Positions 50,426 to 59,570 of a stretch of 64,000 nucleotides of DNA are shown here, piece by piece. The notes below the pieces were generated by a model. The model worked only from the letters and a program-made list of their open reading frames with translations, did no database searches and was not told where the DNA came from. Each line of letters begins with the position of its first letter. Position 1 is the first letter of the stretch. The DNA lies in the NCBI GenBank assembly GCA_046318675.1, contig JBKCUA010000033.1:66998-130997 (forward strand). Reading direction: 5' to 3'. The position numbers were made by a program, and so were the translations under genes. Source of the DNA: JBKCUA01 sp046318675. GTDB taxonomy: Bacteria; Pseudomonadota; Alphaproteobacteria; JAJTHO01.

Positions 50426-51759
50426 GATGTCTTGCTTTCAAGAGCTGTAGTAAGGCGGCTATAATCCCCATGCAAATTCCCACGTTCGTGCATTGCTTGG
50501 CTGATAAAAGCCTCCACCGCCGGATAATAATCAATCGCCTCATCCACGGCGGCATCGCTGCCGCGCCGATAGGCTCCTAGACGAATCAACTCTGCCATAT
50601 TTTCATAAACGGAGAGTAAACGCCGGGCTTTTTGCACCACGGCGTTTTCCGAAACAGTGTTGCAGTCGGGCATCGTTCGGCTGACGCTACGCAGAATATT
50701 AATAGCCGGAAACCGCCCACGTTCGGCGATAGCACGATCAAGAACAATATGCCCGTCTAGAATCCCGCGCACGGCATCGGCAATCGGCTCATTCGTATCA
50801 TCGCCTTCCACCAGCACGGTAAAAATCCCGGTAATAGCCCCGTTTCCTGCGGGCATCGGCCCGGCTCGTTCCAGCAGCCGCGGCAGCTCGGCAAACACCG
50901 ATGGCGTATATCCCTTGGTGGTCGGCGGCTCCCCCATGGCCAGCCCTATTTCCCGCATGGCCATGGCAAAGCGAGTGACAGAGTCCATGAGGCAGAGAAC
51001 GTGCTTACCCTCACGGCTGAAATACTCGGCGACGCTGAGGGTTAAATACGCGGCTTGGCGGCGCATCAGGGGCGATTCATCTCCGGTAGCCACCACCAGC
51101 ACGCTTTTTTTCAGGCCCTCTTCGCCTAAGTCATCTTCAATAAATTCCTGCACCTCACGGCCACGCTCACCGATGAGGCCAATAACGATGACATCAGCGT
51201 CCGTGTACCTAGCCAACATGGACAGCAAGGTCGATTTTCCCACGCCACTGCCGGAGAAAATCCCCATCCGCTGGCCTTCGCACAAGCTAAGGAAGGTGTT
51301 AATCGCCCGCACGCCGGTATCGATTTTTTTGCCCACCCGTTGCCGGGCGTGGGCCGGGGGCGGCGCGCCATTAAGGAAAATACTGTGGTTGCCCTGGGGC
51401 AGGCCGCCCTTGCCATCAATAGGATCGGCAAAGGCATTGATGACCCGGCCTAGCCAGCCGTCGTGGGGCTGAATCGTTGGGCGAGCGTGCTGGATAAAGG
51501 CCTTACAGCCCACGCCAATCCCCTGCGTTCCGGCAAAGGGCATAGCCACGGCTCGCCCGGCCCGAAAGCCGATGACCTCACAGGCAATATAGGTCTTATC
51601 AATGGTCTGAATCATGCAGCGATCGCCGATGGTCAGTGCCCGCTGTACCCCGGTAATCTCCACCAGCATCCCAAGCACCCCGGCCACCTTGCCGTAAAAC
51701 TCCGTTGGCCGAATTTGGGCCACGTCGCGCTCAAAGGATTCTAAAGGGGACAGTGTCAT
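50422..51759 (-). CDS. fliI: FliI, flagellum-specific export ATPase
   Basis: Hexameric ATPase that feeds substrates to the flagellar export gate. F1-beta-like motifs: Walker A GSGVGKST (about 170-177), GLIGERGREVQEFIED, and the DSVTRFAMAMREIGLAMGEPP region. Length 445. It overlaps fliJ by four bases. It is 24 kb from the fliF-flbD cluster. Confidence 0.97.
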   Translation of the reverse strand: MTLSPLESFERDVAQIRPTEFYGKVAGVLGMLVEITGVQRALTIGDRCMIQTIDKTYIACEVIGFRAGRAVAMPFAGTQGIGVGCKAFIQHARPTIQPHDGWLGRVINAFADPIDGKGGLPQGNHSIFLNGAPPPAHARQRVGKKIDTGVRAINTFLSLCEGQRMGIFSGSGVGKSTLLSMLARYTDADVIVIGLIGERGREVQEFIEDDLGEEGLKKSVLVVATGDESPLMRRQAAYLTLSVAEYFSREGKHVLCLMDSVTRFAMAMREIGLAMGEPPTTKGYTPSVFAELPRLLERAGPMPAGNGAITGIFTVLVEGDDTNEPIADAVRGILDGHIVLDRAIAERGRFPAINILRSVSRTMPDCNTVSENAVVQKARRLLSVYENMAELIRLGAYRRGSDAAVDEAIDYYPAVEAFISQAMHERGNLHGDYSRLTTALESKTS

Positions 51760-51982
51760 GCCCTAGCAATACGGGGCAAATAGTTAACAGAAGGTTGGCG
51801 CAGGTATCCTTGTAAATCGGGTGTCAGACGGACGATGTGCAAGGATGTTTTTTGGTGCAATGTTCTTTAGGCAAAAGAAATTTTTTCTTGACAGAAAAAT
51901 TTTTTGAATTGTGATTACAGGCACAGGCACAGGGCTATAAATTTGACATAAATCTAACACATCACCCAAGGAGATCGTGTTT

Positions 51983-52486
51983 ATGTCAAAAGTTCAAAAC
52001 GTCATCGGTTTAAGTTTCGCCACTGCTGCATTAATGTATGTAGGCGGATGCAACTCCAATCTTGATACTCCTGCTCCATCGCCAGAACCTACTCCTTCCG
52101 TATCAGTGATACCATCTCCAAAGCCAACACCACTAACATGCATTATTTCAGAAGAAACGGGGGAAAAATGGATACGGATAGCAGAAGAGTCTGCCACTCG
52201 ATACAACAGCCTTTCATCAAAAGAAAAACAAAGCTTTACATCACAAGCATACCTCACTTTAAAAGACGGAGGAAAGGCTCTTATTGTTCCTTATTATCCT
52301 CGCAGTACCACAAAGTTTGCAGTTGTTTTGGAATCACGCAATGGGGAAAAAACTATTGTTGATTTTGGGACTAACGAGACTCAAACGTTTGTTACACAAC
52401 CACTTCAAGGGATGCCAAAGCCAAATCCACATGATTTTCAGGCACTCTGTATGGAACTTAAAAACCTAAAATCAATGCAACGTTAA
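51983..52486 (+). CDS. Pro-rich lipoprotein, hypothetical
   Basis: Not recognised. Signal with lipobox VGGC (C23), a Pro/Ser linker (PAPSPEPTPSVSVIPSPKP) and a small globular domain of about 110 residues with two cysteines (CIISEETGEKWIR and FQALCMEL). The ATG at 51983 has AAGGAGA eight bases upstream and is preferred to a GTG six bases earlier. More AT-rich than neighbours; ends in a strong terminator. The 220 bp before it hold no gene. Confidence 0.7.
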   Translation: MSKVQNVIGLSFATAALMYVGGCNSNLDTPAPSPEPTPSVSVIPSPKPTPLTCIISEETGEKWIRIAEESATRYNSLSSKEKQSFTSQAYLTLKDGGKALIVPYYPRSTTKFAVVLESRNGEKTIVDFGTNETQTFVTQPLQGMPKPNPHDFQALCMELKNLKSMQR

Positions 52487-52500
52487 ACGCCAGCACCCTC

Positions 52501-52532
52501 AAAAAGCCTGCTTTTTCAAAGCAGGCTTTTTT
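52501..52532 (+). terminator. Strong intrinsic terminator after the lipoprotein gene
   Basis: Long hairpin with arms AAAAAGCCTGCTTT and AAAGCAGGCTTTTTT, T-rich on the 3' side. Its right arm falls inside the repeated uvrA-tail sequence. Confidence 0.9.
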
Positions 52533-52592
52533 CTACCATTCTTCTTCTCCCCCAACACCTTCCCCAGATACCGCGCTGTTTACTAGGCACCT
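52522..52592. repeat. Displaced copy of the uvrA 3' end (left flank of toxin-antitoxin pair)
   Basis: Bases 52541-52576 are identical over 36 bp to 53315-53350, in the last codons of uvrA. The match extends left at the same spacing (CAGGCTTTTTTC at 52522 and 53296) and, weaker, about 15 bp right. The two copies are 774 bp apart and bracket vapB-vapC. Confidence 0.85.
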
Positions 52593-52629
52593 ACATTACC
52601 GCAGCACGAAATTGACTTTTAACATGTTT

Positions 52630-52639
52630 ATGCTAGCAT
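52630..52639. promoter_or_regulatory. Possible antitoxin operator
   Basis: Perfect 10-bp palindrome ATGCTAGCAT six bases before vapB, preceded by AACATGTT (52621-52628), also palindromic. Toxin-antitoxin operons are usually autoregulated through such sites; no direct evidence here. Confidence 0.35.
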
Positions 52640-52645
52640 CACCTC

Positions 52646-52876
52646 ATGTTGCATGTGTCGCTTCCTGACGCGATTGCGCTGCCGCTATTGTCTCTGGCGC
52701 GGACGCGAAATATACCACCGGAACAGTTGGTGTGCGAAACCATGCAGGAGTTGCTTCACCAAGAAACACCCCCCGCCCGTCGTTTAAATTTATGGAAAGA
52801 CAAAGGGTATTGGCTTGCTGACGATATTGATGCGCCGTTGCCCGATGATGTGACAAAAGCGTTTTACGGCGAATGA
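52646..52876 (+). CDS. vapB: Antitoxin of a VapBC-like pair
   Basis: 76-residue protein: N-terminal LHVSLPDAIALPLLSLARTRNIPPEQLVCETMQELL (about 2-37) as a ribbon-helix-helix-like DNA-binding part, then a C-terminal tail WLADDIDAPLPDDV typical of a toxin-wrapping segment. The closest resemblance is to DUF2281-type VapB antitoxins. It overlaps the toxin gene by four bases (ATGA). Confidence 0.8.
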   Translation: MLHVSLPDAIALPLLSLARTRNIPPEQLVCETMQELLHQETPPARRLNLWKDKGYWLADDIDAPLPDDVTKAFYGE

Positions 52877-53253
52877 ACGGGTATTTATTGGATACCCACA
52901 TTTTCCTGTGGGCCATGCTGGCTGATGAAAAAATTGTCGCGCCTGTACAGGCGATCCTGAAAAATCCACAAATACCCATTTTCGTCAGCATTGTAAGCGC
53001 ATGGGAAATTTCCCTGAAACGCTCTCTTGGTAAACTGCATGTCACCACGGAGATTGAGGACGCTATCGCCGCCGCTGGCTTTCAACCCTTACTCCTAAAA
53101 TTCAACCATATACGGCAGCTTGACACCCTACCCCTGCATCACCGCGATCCCTTCGATCGGATGCTTATTGCGCAAGCAAAAAGCGAGTCCTTAACGTTGA
53201 TAACAAACGATAAACTTATATTACAATATGATGCAACTTGCCTTCAGGGCTAA
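52873..53253 (+). CDS. vapC: PIN-domain toxin (VapC family)
   Basis: Ribonuclease toxin of 126 residues with the full PIN set: YLLDTHIFLW (D7), SIVSAWEISLK (E45), HHRDPFDRMLIAQA (D92, D95) and ITNDK (D113). HHRDPFDRML marks the VapC subgroup paired with DUF2281/Phd-like antitoxins. Flanked, with its antitoxin, by a duplicated uvrA tail. All catalytic residues are intact. Confidence 0.93.
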   Translation: MNGYLLDTHIFLWAMLADEKIVAPVQAILKNPQIPIFVSIVSAWEISLKRSLGKLHVTTEIEDAIAAAGFQPLLLKFNHIRQLDTLPLHHRDPFDRMLIAQAKSESLTLITNDKLILQYDATCLQG

Positions 53254-53272
53254 AAAACACACTTTCAACACA

Positions 53273-56179
53273 TCACGAAACCTTCCTTTTCACCCCAGGC
53301 TTTTTTCGCTCAACCTTCTTCTCCCCCAACACCTTCCCCAGATACCGCGCCGTGTACCCCGCACCCTTAGCCACCACCGCCTCCGGTGTGCCTTCGGCCA
53401 CGATGTGACCGCCGCGCAGGCCGCCTTCGGGGCCGAGATCGACAATCCAATCCGCCGTCTTAATCACATCAAGGTTATGCTCAATGACCAGCACCGTGTT
53501 GCCCTGATCCACCAGGGTGTGCAGCACCTCCAGCAGCCGCGCCACATCGGCAACGTGCAGACCCGTCGTTGGCTCATCAAGAATATACATCGTCCGTCCC
53601 GTGGCGCGGCGGGAGAGTTCCTTGGCCAGCTTAATCCGCTGCGCCTCCCCCCCCGACAGGGTGTTGGCCGTCTGGCCGATGTGCAGGTACCCCAGGCCCA
53701 CCTGCTGGAGCAGTTTTATTTTCCCGGCAATGGCCGGAATATTGGCAAAAAATTCCGTCGCCTCGTCCACCGTCATGGCCAGAACATCGGCAATGGATTG
53801 GCCCTTATAGTGCACCTCCAGCGTTTCGCGGTTGTAGCGTTTGCCCTTGCATTCACCGCACTGAACATAAACATCGGGGAGGAAGTGCATCTCAATCTTC
53901 ATCACCCCGTCGCCTTGGCACGCCTCGCACCGCCCACCCTTGACGTTAAAGGAAAATCTCCCGGGGGTGTAGCCCCGCGCCTTGGCTTCGGGCAGGCCGG
54001 TAAACCAATCCCGAATCTCCTGAAACACCCCGATATACGTCGCCGGGTTAGACCGCGGCGTCCGGCCAATGGGGGATTGATCAATCTCAATTACCTTGTC
54101 AATAAATTCCATACCTTTCAGGTTCTTGAACGGCGGCGTCATGCCCCGTCCCCCGAAAAGCTCAACGTGCATCGCCCCGAACAGGGTTTCCAGCACCAAG
54201 GTGGACTTTCCCGATCCCGACACGCCAGTAATGCAGGTAAACGTGCCCAGCGGAATTTTCAGATCAACATTCTTAAGGTTGTTCCCTGTTGCCCCCAATA
54301 AAGATAGTGTCTTGCCGCTGCCCTTACGGCGTTTTTCCGGCACGGGGATCATCTTCACCTTTGAGAGGTATTGCCCGGTGAGGCTCTGCGGCGTTTTTGC
54401 CACCTTATCCGGCGTGCCCTGAGCCACTACCCGGCCCCCGTGCACCCCGGCTCCAGGCCCCATATCAATGAGGTAATCCGCCGCCCGCATCGCGTCTTCA
54501 TCGTGCTCCACCACCAGCACGGTGTTGCCCAAATCCCGCAGACGACGCAGGGTCTCCAGCAACCGATCGTTATCCCGCTGGTGCAGGCCAATAGACGGCT
54601 CATCAAGGACGTACAACACCCCGGACAAGCCGCTGCCAATTTGGGAGGCGAGGCGAATTCGCTGGCTCTCCCCCCCGGACAGTGTTGCCGCTCCTCGCGC
54701 CAGCGTTAAATAATCAAGGCCGACGTTGAGAAGAAAACCCAGCCGTTCCCGAATCTCCCGCAGGATCATTCGGCCAATATCCTGCTGCTGCGGGCTAAGC
54801 TTTTGGTGCAGATCGGCAAACCACGCCGCCGTTTGATCGAGGGGCAAAGCCGTCACCTCGGCGATGTTTTTGCCCGCAATTTTCACGCACAGGGCTTCAG
54901 GCTTCAGGCGTTGGCCGTGGCAGGTGCCGCATGGCTCACTGACAATATAACGGCGCAGCTCTTCCCGCGCCGACAGGCTATCGGCATCCTTGCGCCGGCG
55001 TTCCAGCCAGGCAATGACCCCCTCAAAAGGCTTGTTGGTAGCAAACGTACGATAGCCATCATCATATTGAATGGAAATGGGTAAATCACCACTACCCTGC
55101 AAAACTGCATGGCGTACCGCCCCGGGCAATTCCTTCCACGGCCGCGTCATGCTACCCTTAAAGGCTCGCGCCACGCCTTCCAGCACTTGGGTGTAATAGC
55201 CGCTGGCTTTCCCCGCCCAAGGGGCGATGGCCCCATCCCGCAAGGATTTTTGCGGATCGGGAACAATTGTTGTCTCGGTAAAAACCTCCCGCACCCCGAG
55301 GCCATCGCAGGCTGGGCACGCCCCGTGGGGACTGTTGAAACTGAACAGGCGCGGCTCAATTTCCTCCAGCGTAAACCCCGACACCGGACAGGCAAATTTC
55401 TCGGAGAACAGGGTCTCCTCCCCCGTGTCGGCGTTCTCAACAACCACCAAACCTTCGGTGAGTTTTAGGGCGGTCTCTAGGCTATCAGCAAGACGGGATT
55501 TTAATTCACTATCATCATTTATAACAAGGCGATCCACGATTATGCTAATGTTATGCTTTAAGTTCTTATCGAGGCTGGGCAGCTCATCAAACCCGTACAG
55601 GGAGCCGTTGATTTTCGCCCGCTGAAACCCTTTTTTCCGCAGCTCTTGCAGCTCTTTTTTATACTCCCCCTTGCGATCCCGGACAATCGGCGCGGCCAGG
55701 TAGAGTCGGGTGCCCGAAGGCATGGACAGGATTTTATCCACCATCTGGCTCACCGTCTGGGCGCTGATGGGCAGGCCCGTGGCCGGGGAATGCGGCACCC
55801 CCACCCGGGCAAACAACAGCCGCAGGTAATCATAGATCTCCGTCACCGTGCCAACAGTGGATCGCGGGTTGTGGTTGGTGGTCTTCTGATCAATAGAGAT
55901 CGCCGGGGACAGGCCGTCAATACTGTCCACGTCGGGTTTGCTCATCAAATCAAGGAATTGCCGGGCATAGGCCGATAGGCTTTCCACGTACCGCCGCTGG
56001 CCCTCCGCATAAATCGTGTCAAACGCCAGCGACGACTTCCCCGATCCCGACACACCGGTAATGACCACTAGCTTGTCCTTGGGAATGGAAATATCAATAT
56101 TTTTAAGATTATGCTCCCGCGCCCCGCGCACCACAAGGGCGGGAACATGCGGGAAGAGTGCGGGATTTTTGCGTGTCAT
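53273..56179 (-). CDS. uvrA: UvrA, excinuclease ABC subunit A
   Basis: Damage-recognition ATPase of nucleotide excision repair. Two ABC modules: Walker A GVSGSGKSS (N-terminal) and GVSGSGKST (C-terminal), signatures LSGGESQRIRLA and LSGGEAQRIKLA, zinc motifs CPACDGLG and CEACQGDG. Length 968. The C-terminus GEKKVERKKPGVKRKVS is a Lys-rich tail; part of its coding sequence is duplicated at 52522-52592. Confidence 0.98.
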   Translation of the reverse strand: MTRKNPALFPHVPALVVRGAREHNLKNIDISIPKDKLVVITGVSGSGKSSLAFDTIYAEGQRRYVESLSAYARQFLDLMSKPDVDSIDGLSPAISIDQKTTNHNPRSTVGTVTEIYDYLRLLFARVGVPHSPATGLPISAQTVSQMVDKILSMPSGTRLYLAAPIVRDRKGEYKKELQELRKKGFQRAKINGSLYGFDELPSLDKNLKHNISIIVDRLVINDDSELKSRLADSLETALKLTEGLVVVENADTGEETLFSEKFACPVSGFTLEEIEPRLFSFNSPHGACPACDGLGVREVFTETTIVPDPQKSLRDGAIAPWAGKASGYYTQVLEGVARAFKGSMTRPWKELPGAVRHAVLQGSGDLPISIQYDDGYRTFATNKPFEGVIAWLERRRKDADSLSAREELRRYIVSEPCGTCHGQRLKPEALCVKIAGKNIAEVTALPLDQTAAWFADLHQKLSPQQQDIGRMILREIRERLGFLLNVGLDYLTLARGAATLSGGESQRIRLASQIGSGLSGVLYVLDEPSIGLHQRDNDRLLETLRRLRDLGNTVLVVEHDEDAMRAADYLIDMGPGAGVHGGRVVAQGTPDKVAKTPQSLTGQYLSKVKMIPVPEKRRKGSGKTLSLLGATGNNLKNVDLKIPLGTFTCITGVSGSGKSTLVLETLFGAMHVELFGGRGMTPPFKNLKGMEFIDKVIEIDQSPIGRTPRSNPATYIGVFQEIRDWFTGLPEAKARGYTPGRFSFNVKGGRCEACQGDGVMKIEMHFLPDVYVQCGECKGKRYNRETLEVHYKGQSIADVLAMTVDEATEFFANIPAIAGKIKLLQQVGLGYLHIGQTANTLSGGEAQRIKLAKELSRRATGRTMYILDEPTTGLHVADVARLLEVLHTLVDQGNTVLVIEHNLDVIKTADWIVDLGPEGGLRGGHIVAEGTPEAVVAKGAGYTARYLGKVLGEKKVERKKPGVKRKVS
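53296..53366. repeat. Native copy of the duplicated uvrA 3' sequence (right flank)
   Basis: Counterpart of 52522-52592; lies within the last 32 codons of uvrA. Confidence 0.85.
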
Positions 56180-56300
56180 GGGCAGATTGTGAGAAGAGTA
56201 GGCGGGGAAGTCCAGATAATTTACTGGAGATACTAAGTACTAGGCACGGATTAATAATATAAAGAATTTAAACCTTGTAAATTAATATTTTTTATCCTTT

Positions 56301-57281
<981 letters not shown>

Positions 57282-57284
57282 TCT

Positions 57285-58133
57285 TTATCCTTTAAAGAAT
57301 AACGGATGTGCTGTTGGTGTTATGATGGTGCTTAGTTGCGCGGTAAATAGTATTCCCGCCAAGACCATAATAACAATTCCCCCAAGGATCGCTAGGCCCG
57401 CGTGAATGGCTTCTATTTTGTGTTCTGAGGAGCGAAATAATCTTAGTAATCCTTGTTTGGACCACAGTGCTATTCCTGCCATCCCTGCGGTGGCTATAAA
57501 TGTACCCAGTGCCATGATTAGCGCAGCCAGAATTCCAGTCCATACCGCGCCCACGATGCAGGCAAACATGAGGACGATAAGAGCACCACTACAGGGGCGA
57601 ATGCCCATGGATAGAATCATTAACATGATGTTGCGGCGGTCTTCTTTTCCAGTTAAAATGGGCGCGTGATGATGGTGTGCGCAGGTATGTTCATGATGAT
57701 GGCCATGTATTAATTCCCATGCTTCTCGAAGCCCGCGTACGAGTAGCCATCCCCCGACGGCCACCATAAAGCTATACCCAGCAAGCTCAAGATATTGTGC
57801 TGCCGCTTCTGTTTTTCCCCGCGCTATGCCGATAAGGTAATACAGCCCAATGACTAGAATAATGGCGGTTAAGGCTTGCAGCAACGCCGATAGCCCCGCC
57901 ACCCACACCCCGCGCTTGATGGTGTGTCGTCCTGCTAAAAGATAGCCCGTCAGTAAAACCTTGCCGTGTCCTGGTCCTACCGCGTGAAACAGGCCATATA
58001 AAAAACTGACAATAAAAACACCAAGACTTGCGGCTAAGCCATGTTCCGCAGCAGCTTGACGTAAATCGTGGCCAAGCATTTCATGGAGTATGCGTTGTTT
58101 TCCTTGCACAAATGTTAGTATGTCTGTGATCAT
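57285..58133 (-). CDS. NicO/RcnA-family nickel-cobalt transporter
   Basis: Six-helix membrane protein of 282 residues with the family motif LFHAVGPGHGKVLLTGY and a His-rich cytoplasmic loop (HGHHHEHTCAHHHH, about residues 140-155), then MGIRPCSGALIVLMFA. Could export or import Ni or Co. AAGGGA precedes the ATG. Two bases after the DUF1007 gene, its usual companion. Confidence 0.88.
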   Translation of the reverse strand: MITDILTFVQGKQRILHEMLGHDLRQAAAEHGLAASLGVFIVSFLYGLFHAVGPGHGKVLLTGYLLAGRHTIKRGVWVAGLSALLQALTAIILVIGLYYLIGIARGKTEAAAQYLELAGYSFMVAVGGWLLVRGLREAWELIHGHHHEHTCAHHHHAPILTGKEDRRNIMLMILSMGIRPCSGALIVLMFACIVGAVWTGILAALIMALGTFIATAGMAGIALWSKQGLLRLFRSSEHKIEAIHAGLAILGGIVIMVLAGILFTAQLSTIITPTAHPLFFKG

Positions 58134-58135
58134 GA

Positions 58136-58780
58136 TTATTCCCTTCTAGCGCACGTGATGTGCACCCGTTCGGCAAAAAAACTCCCCATATCCTCGGGAC
58201 CTTTTGCATCCTTGTCCAGTGCGGCGGCTAGGTTGACAAACGCTATATCAGGTTTTGGAACCTCGAGTCTGGTCGTGCATACACCGGGGTTGGCAGGGAT
58301 AACAATCCCATCTTTTGCAAAATGTTTCATTTCAATGTAGTAACTTGGATCGTAGATGCGGTAACTTATCGCCGTACTGCGGGGATTGATGGGCGTGGTA
58401 AGGCGCAGGGTAAAGGTCATCGCAAGACGTTTGCCCTCTAGCATGGAGGTTACTTTTTCATGACCGCTGAATATTTGTTGTTTGCCGTCCGCATCAAGAT
58501 AAGTGAAATAGCTATATTCCTTAAGATTATTAAGGTTGCCCTCGGCAAGTTCCAATAATTTTCCCGGGTGGGTTGTGCCATTGGTCGTGACGGCAAAATC
58601 TTTAACAGCAAATTCTGTGTAAAACTCATCGAATAACCAGCGTTCTCTGAGGCCGATGATGCGTCCTTGCTCATCAAATACAACAGTTGTTTGAACGTCA
58701 ATCCAAGCATGGGGGTGCGCCCAAGATTGGTGTATACTGCTAAGCAGAAAAACCACTATAATAATGAAAACGCGGTGCAT
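58136..58780 (-). CDS. DUF1007-family periplasmic protein
   Basis: Signal peptide about 1-21 (ending QSWA), mature start HPHAWIDVQTTVVFDEQGRI, a His-rich beginning typical of DUF1007, then LRERWLFDEFYTEFA and YEIYDPSYYIEM-like (seen as RIYDPSYYIEMKHF). Commonly paired with NicO transporters and thought to help metal handling. Length 214. The ATG lies in a divergent overlap zone with the CobT-like gene. Confidence 0.88.
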   Translation of the reverse strand: MHRVFIIIVVFLLSSIHQSWAHPHAWIDVQTTVVFDEQGRIIGLRERWLFDEFYTEFAVKDFAVTTNGTTHPGKLLELAEGNLNNLKEYSYFTYLDADGKQQIFSGHEKVTSMLEGKRLAMTFTLRLTTPINPRSTAISYRIYDPSYYIEMKHFAKDGIVIPANPGVCTTRLEVPKPDIAFVNLAAALDKDAKGPEDMGSFFAERVHITCARRE

Positions 58781-58801
58781 CGTGGGGCTAGCTTAGCATT
58801 G

Positions 58802-59536
58802 ATGCTGTTGCTAGAACAATCTCAAATGCAGCCACCTATTCACTTGTCTCGTTTCGATGAAATTGTTGAGTTTCTCAAAAACTTGCCGCCGATGGCGTTT
58901 CCACCCCAAGGCACGGAGGGCTGGGCGTGGCTGAATACTTTTCCAAGGGTGCTGGATCATCCCCGGTTGTCTGTGTATTTGGATAGTCCCCCGGCTAAGG
59001 CCAAAGCAATATTGGCGCAGGAATTTGCTGATGCTAGTCCTGCTAGCAACCTTGCTCGGCAGGTGAACACCGATGTGCGGGTGTATGAGCTGGCTGAGGC
59101 TTTTGCCGCAGGCGGGGCGGATGAACAGGCGGCTCTGCACGCCTTATGTTACGGCATGATGACGGTGGAGGCGGGGGTGGATACGCTGTTGTTGGCGGGG
59201 GAGGGGGTTTTTGATCCAAAGATTTTCTCTCTAGTAATTGCCAGTCGCCGCAGTGATGTACTCTCGTTGTTGTTGCGCTACCGCAGCCCGGCGGTTTTTG
59301 CGTGTCTTGGGGCATTGATTGCGGCGGGGTTTGCTAGGATTCCTGTTCTGGCGGCATCGGGGGCAGCGCATCTGGCTGCTTGGGCATTATGGCGGCTGAA
59401 GCCTGAGGCACCAGGGTACATTGCTCTTGTTGGCAACAGTATGGAAACCTGGCCTGGTATTCATGTTGATGGAACGGGGGAAGGTTTAGTGGGGGGCGTT
59501 CTTACAATGGCTCGGGACTGGCAAAAATTTTCTTGA
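58802..59536 (+). CDS. Divergent CobT-like phosphoribosyltransferase homologue
   Basis: Resembles nicotinate-nucleotide:dimethylbenzimidazole phosphoribosyltransferase (CobT) in order of segments: FDEIVEFLKNLP, SNLARQVNTDVRVYEL, TVEAGVDTLLLAGEGV, LLLRYRSPAVFACLGALIAAGFARIPVLA and GTGEGLVGGVL. It is short (244 residues against about 350): the PPGSLG and FAGNHG motifs are missing, GEMGIGNTT is replaced by GEGVFDPKIF, and the C-terminal catalytic Glu region reads NSMETWPG. So it may be inactive in the known reaction or have a changed role. Start at 58802 or 58826. Neighbouring Ni/Co transporter fits a cobalt theme. Confidence 0.6.
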   Translation: MLLLEQSQMQPPIHLSRFDEIVEFLKNLPPMAFPPQGTEGWAWLNTFPRVLDHPRLSVYLDSPPAKAKAILAQEFADASPASNLARQVNTDVRVYELAEAFAAGGADEQAALHALCYGMMTVEAGVDTLLLAGEGVFDPKIFSLVIASRRSDVLSLLLRYRSPAVFACLGALIAAGFARIPVLAASGAAHLAAWALWRLKPEAPGYIALVGNSMETWPGIHVDGTGEGLVGGVLTMARDWQKFS

Positions 59537-59570
59537 TTATGACCCGCTCAAGAAGCTAAAAGTTTTAATT

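Noticed and set aside
52612..52634. Promoter TTGACT/TATGCT before vapB
   Set aside because: Spacer of about 11 bp is too short for a sigma-70 promoter.
53228..54301. Long plus-strand frame of 357 codons opposite uvrA
   Set aside because: Shadow of uvrA on the other strand; composition is His/Arg/Pro-rich with no motif, whereas the uvrA frame has all UvrA motifs.
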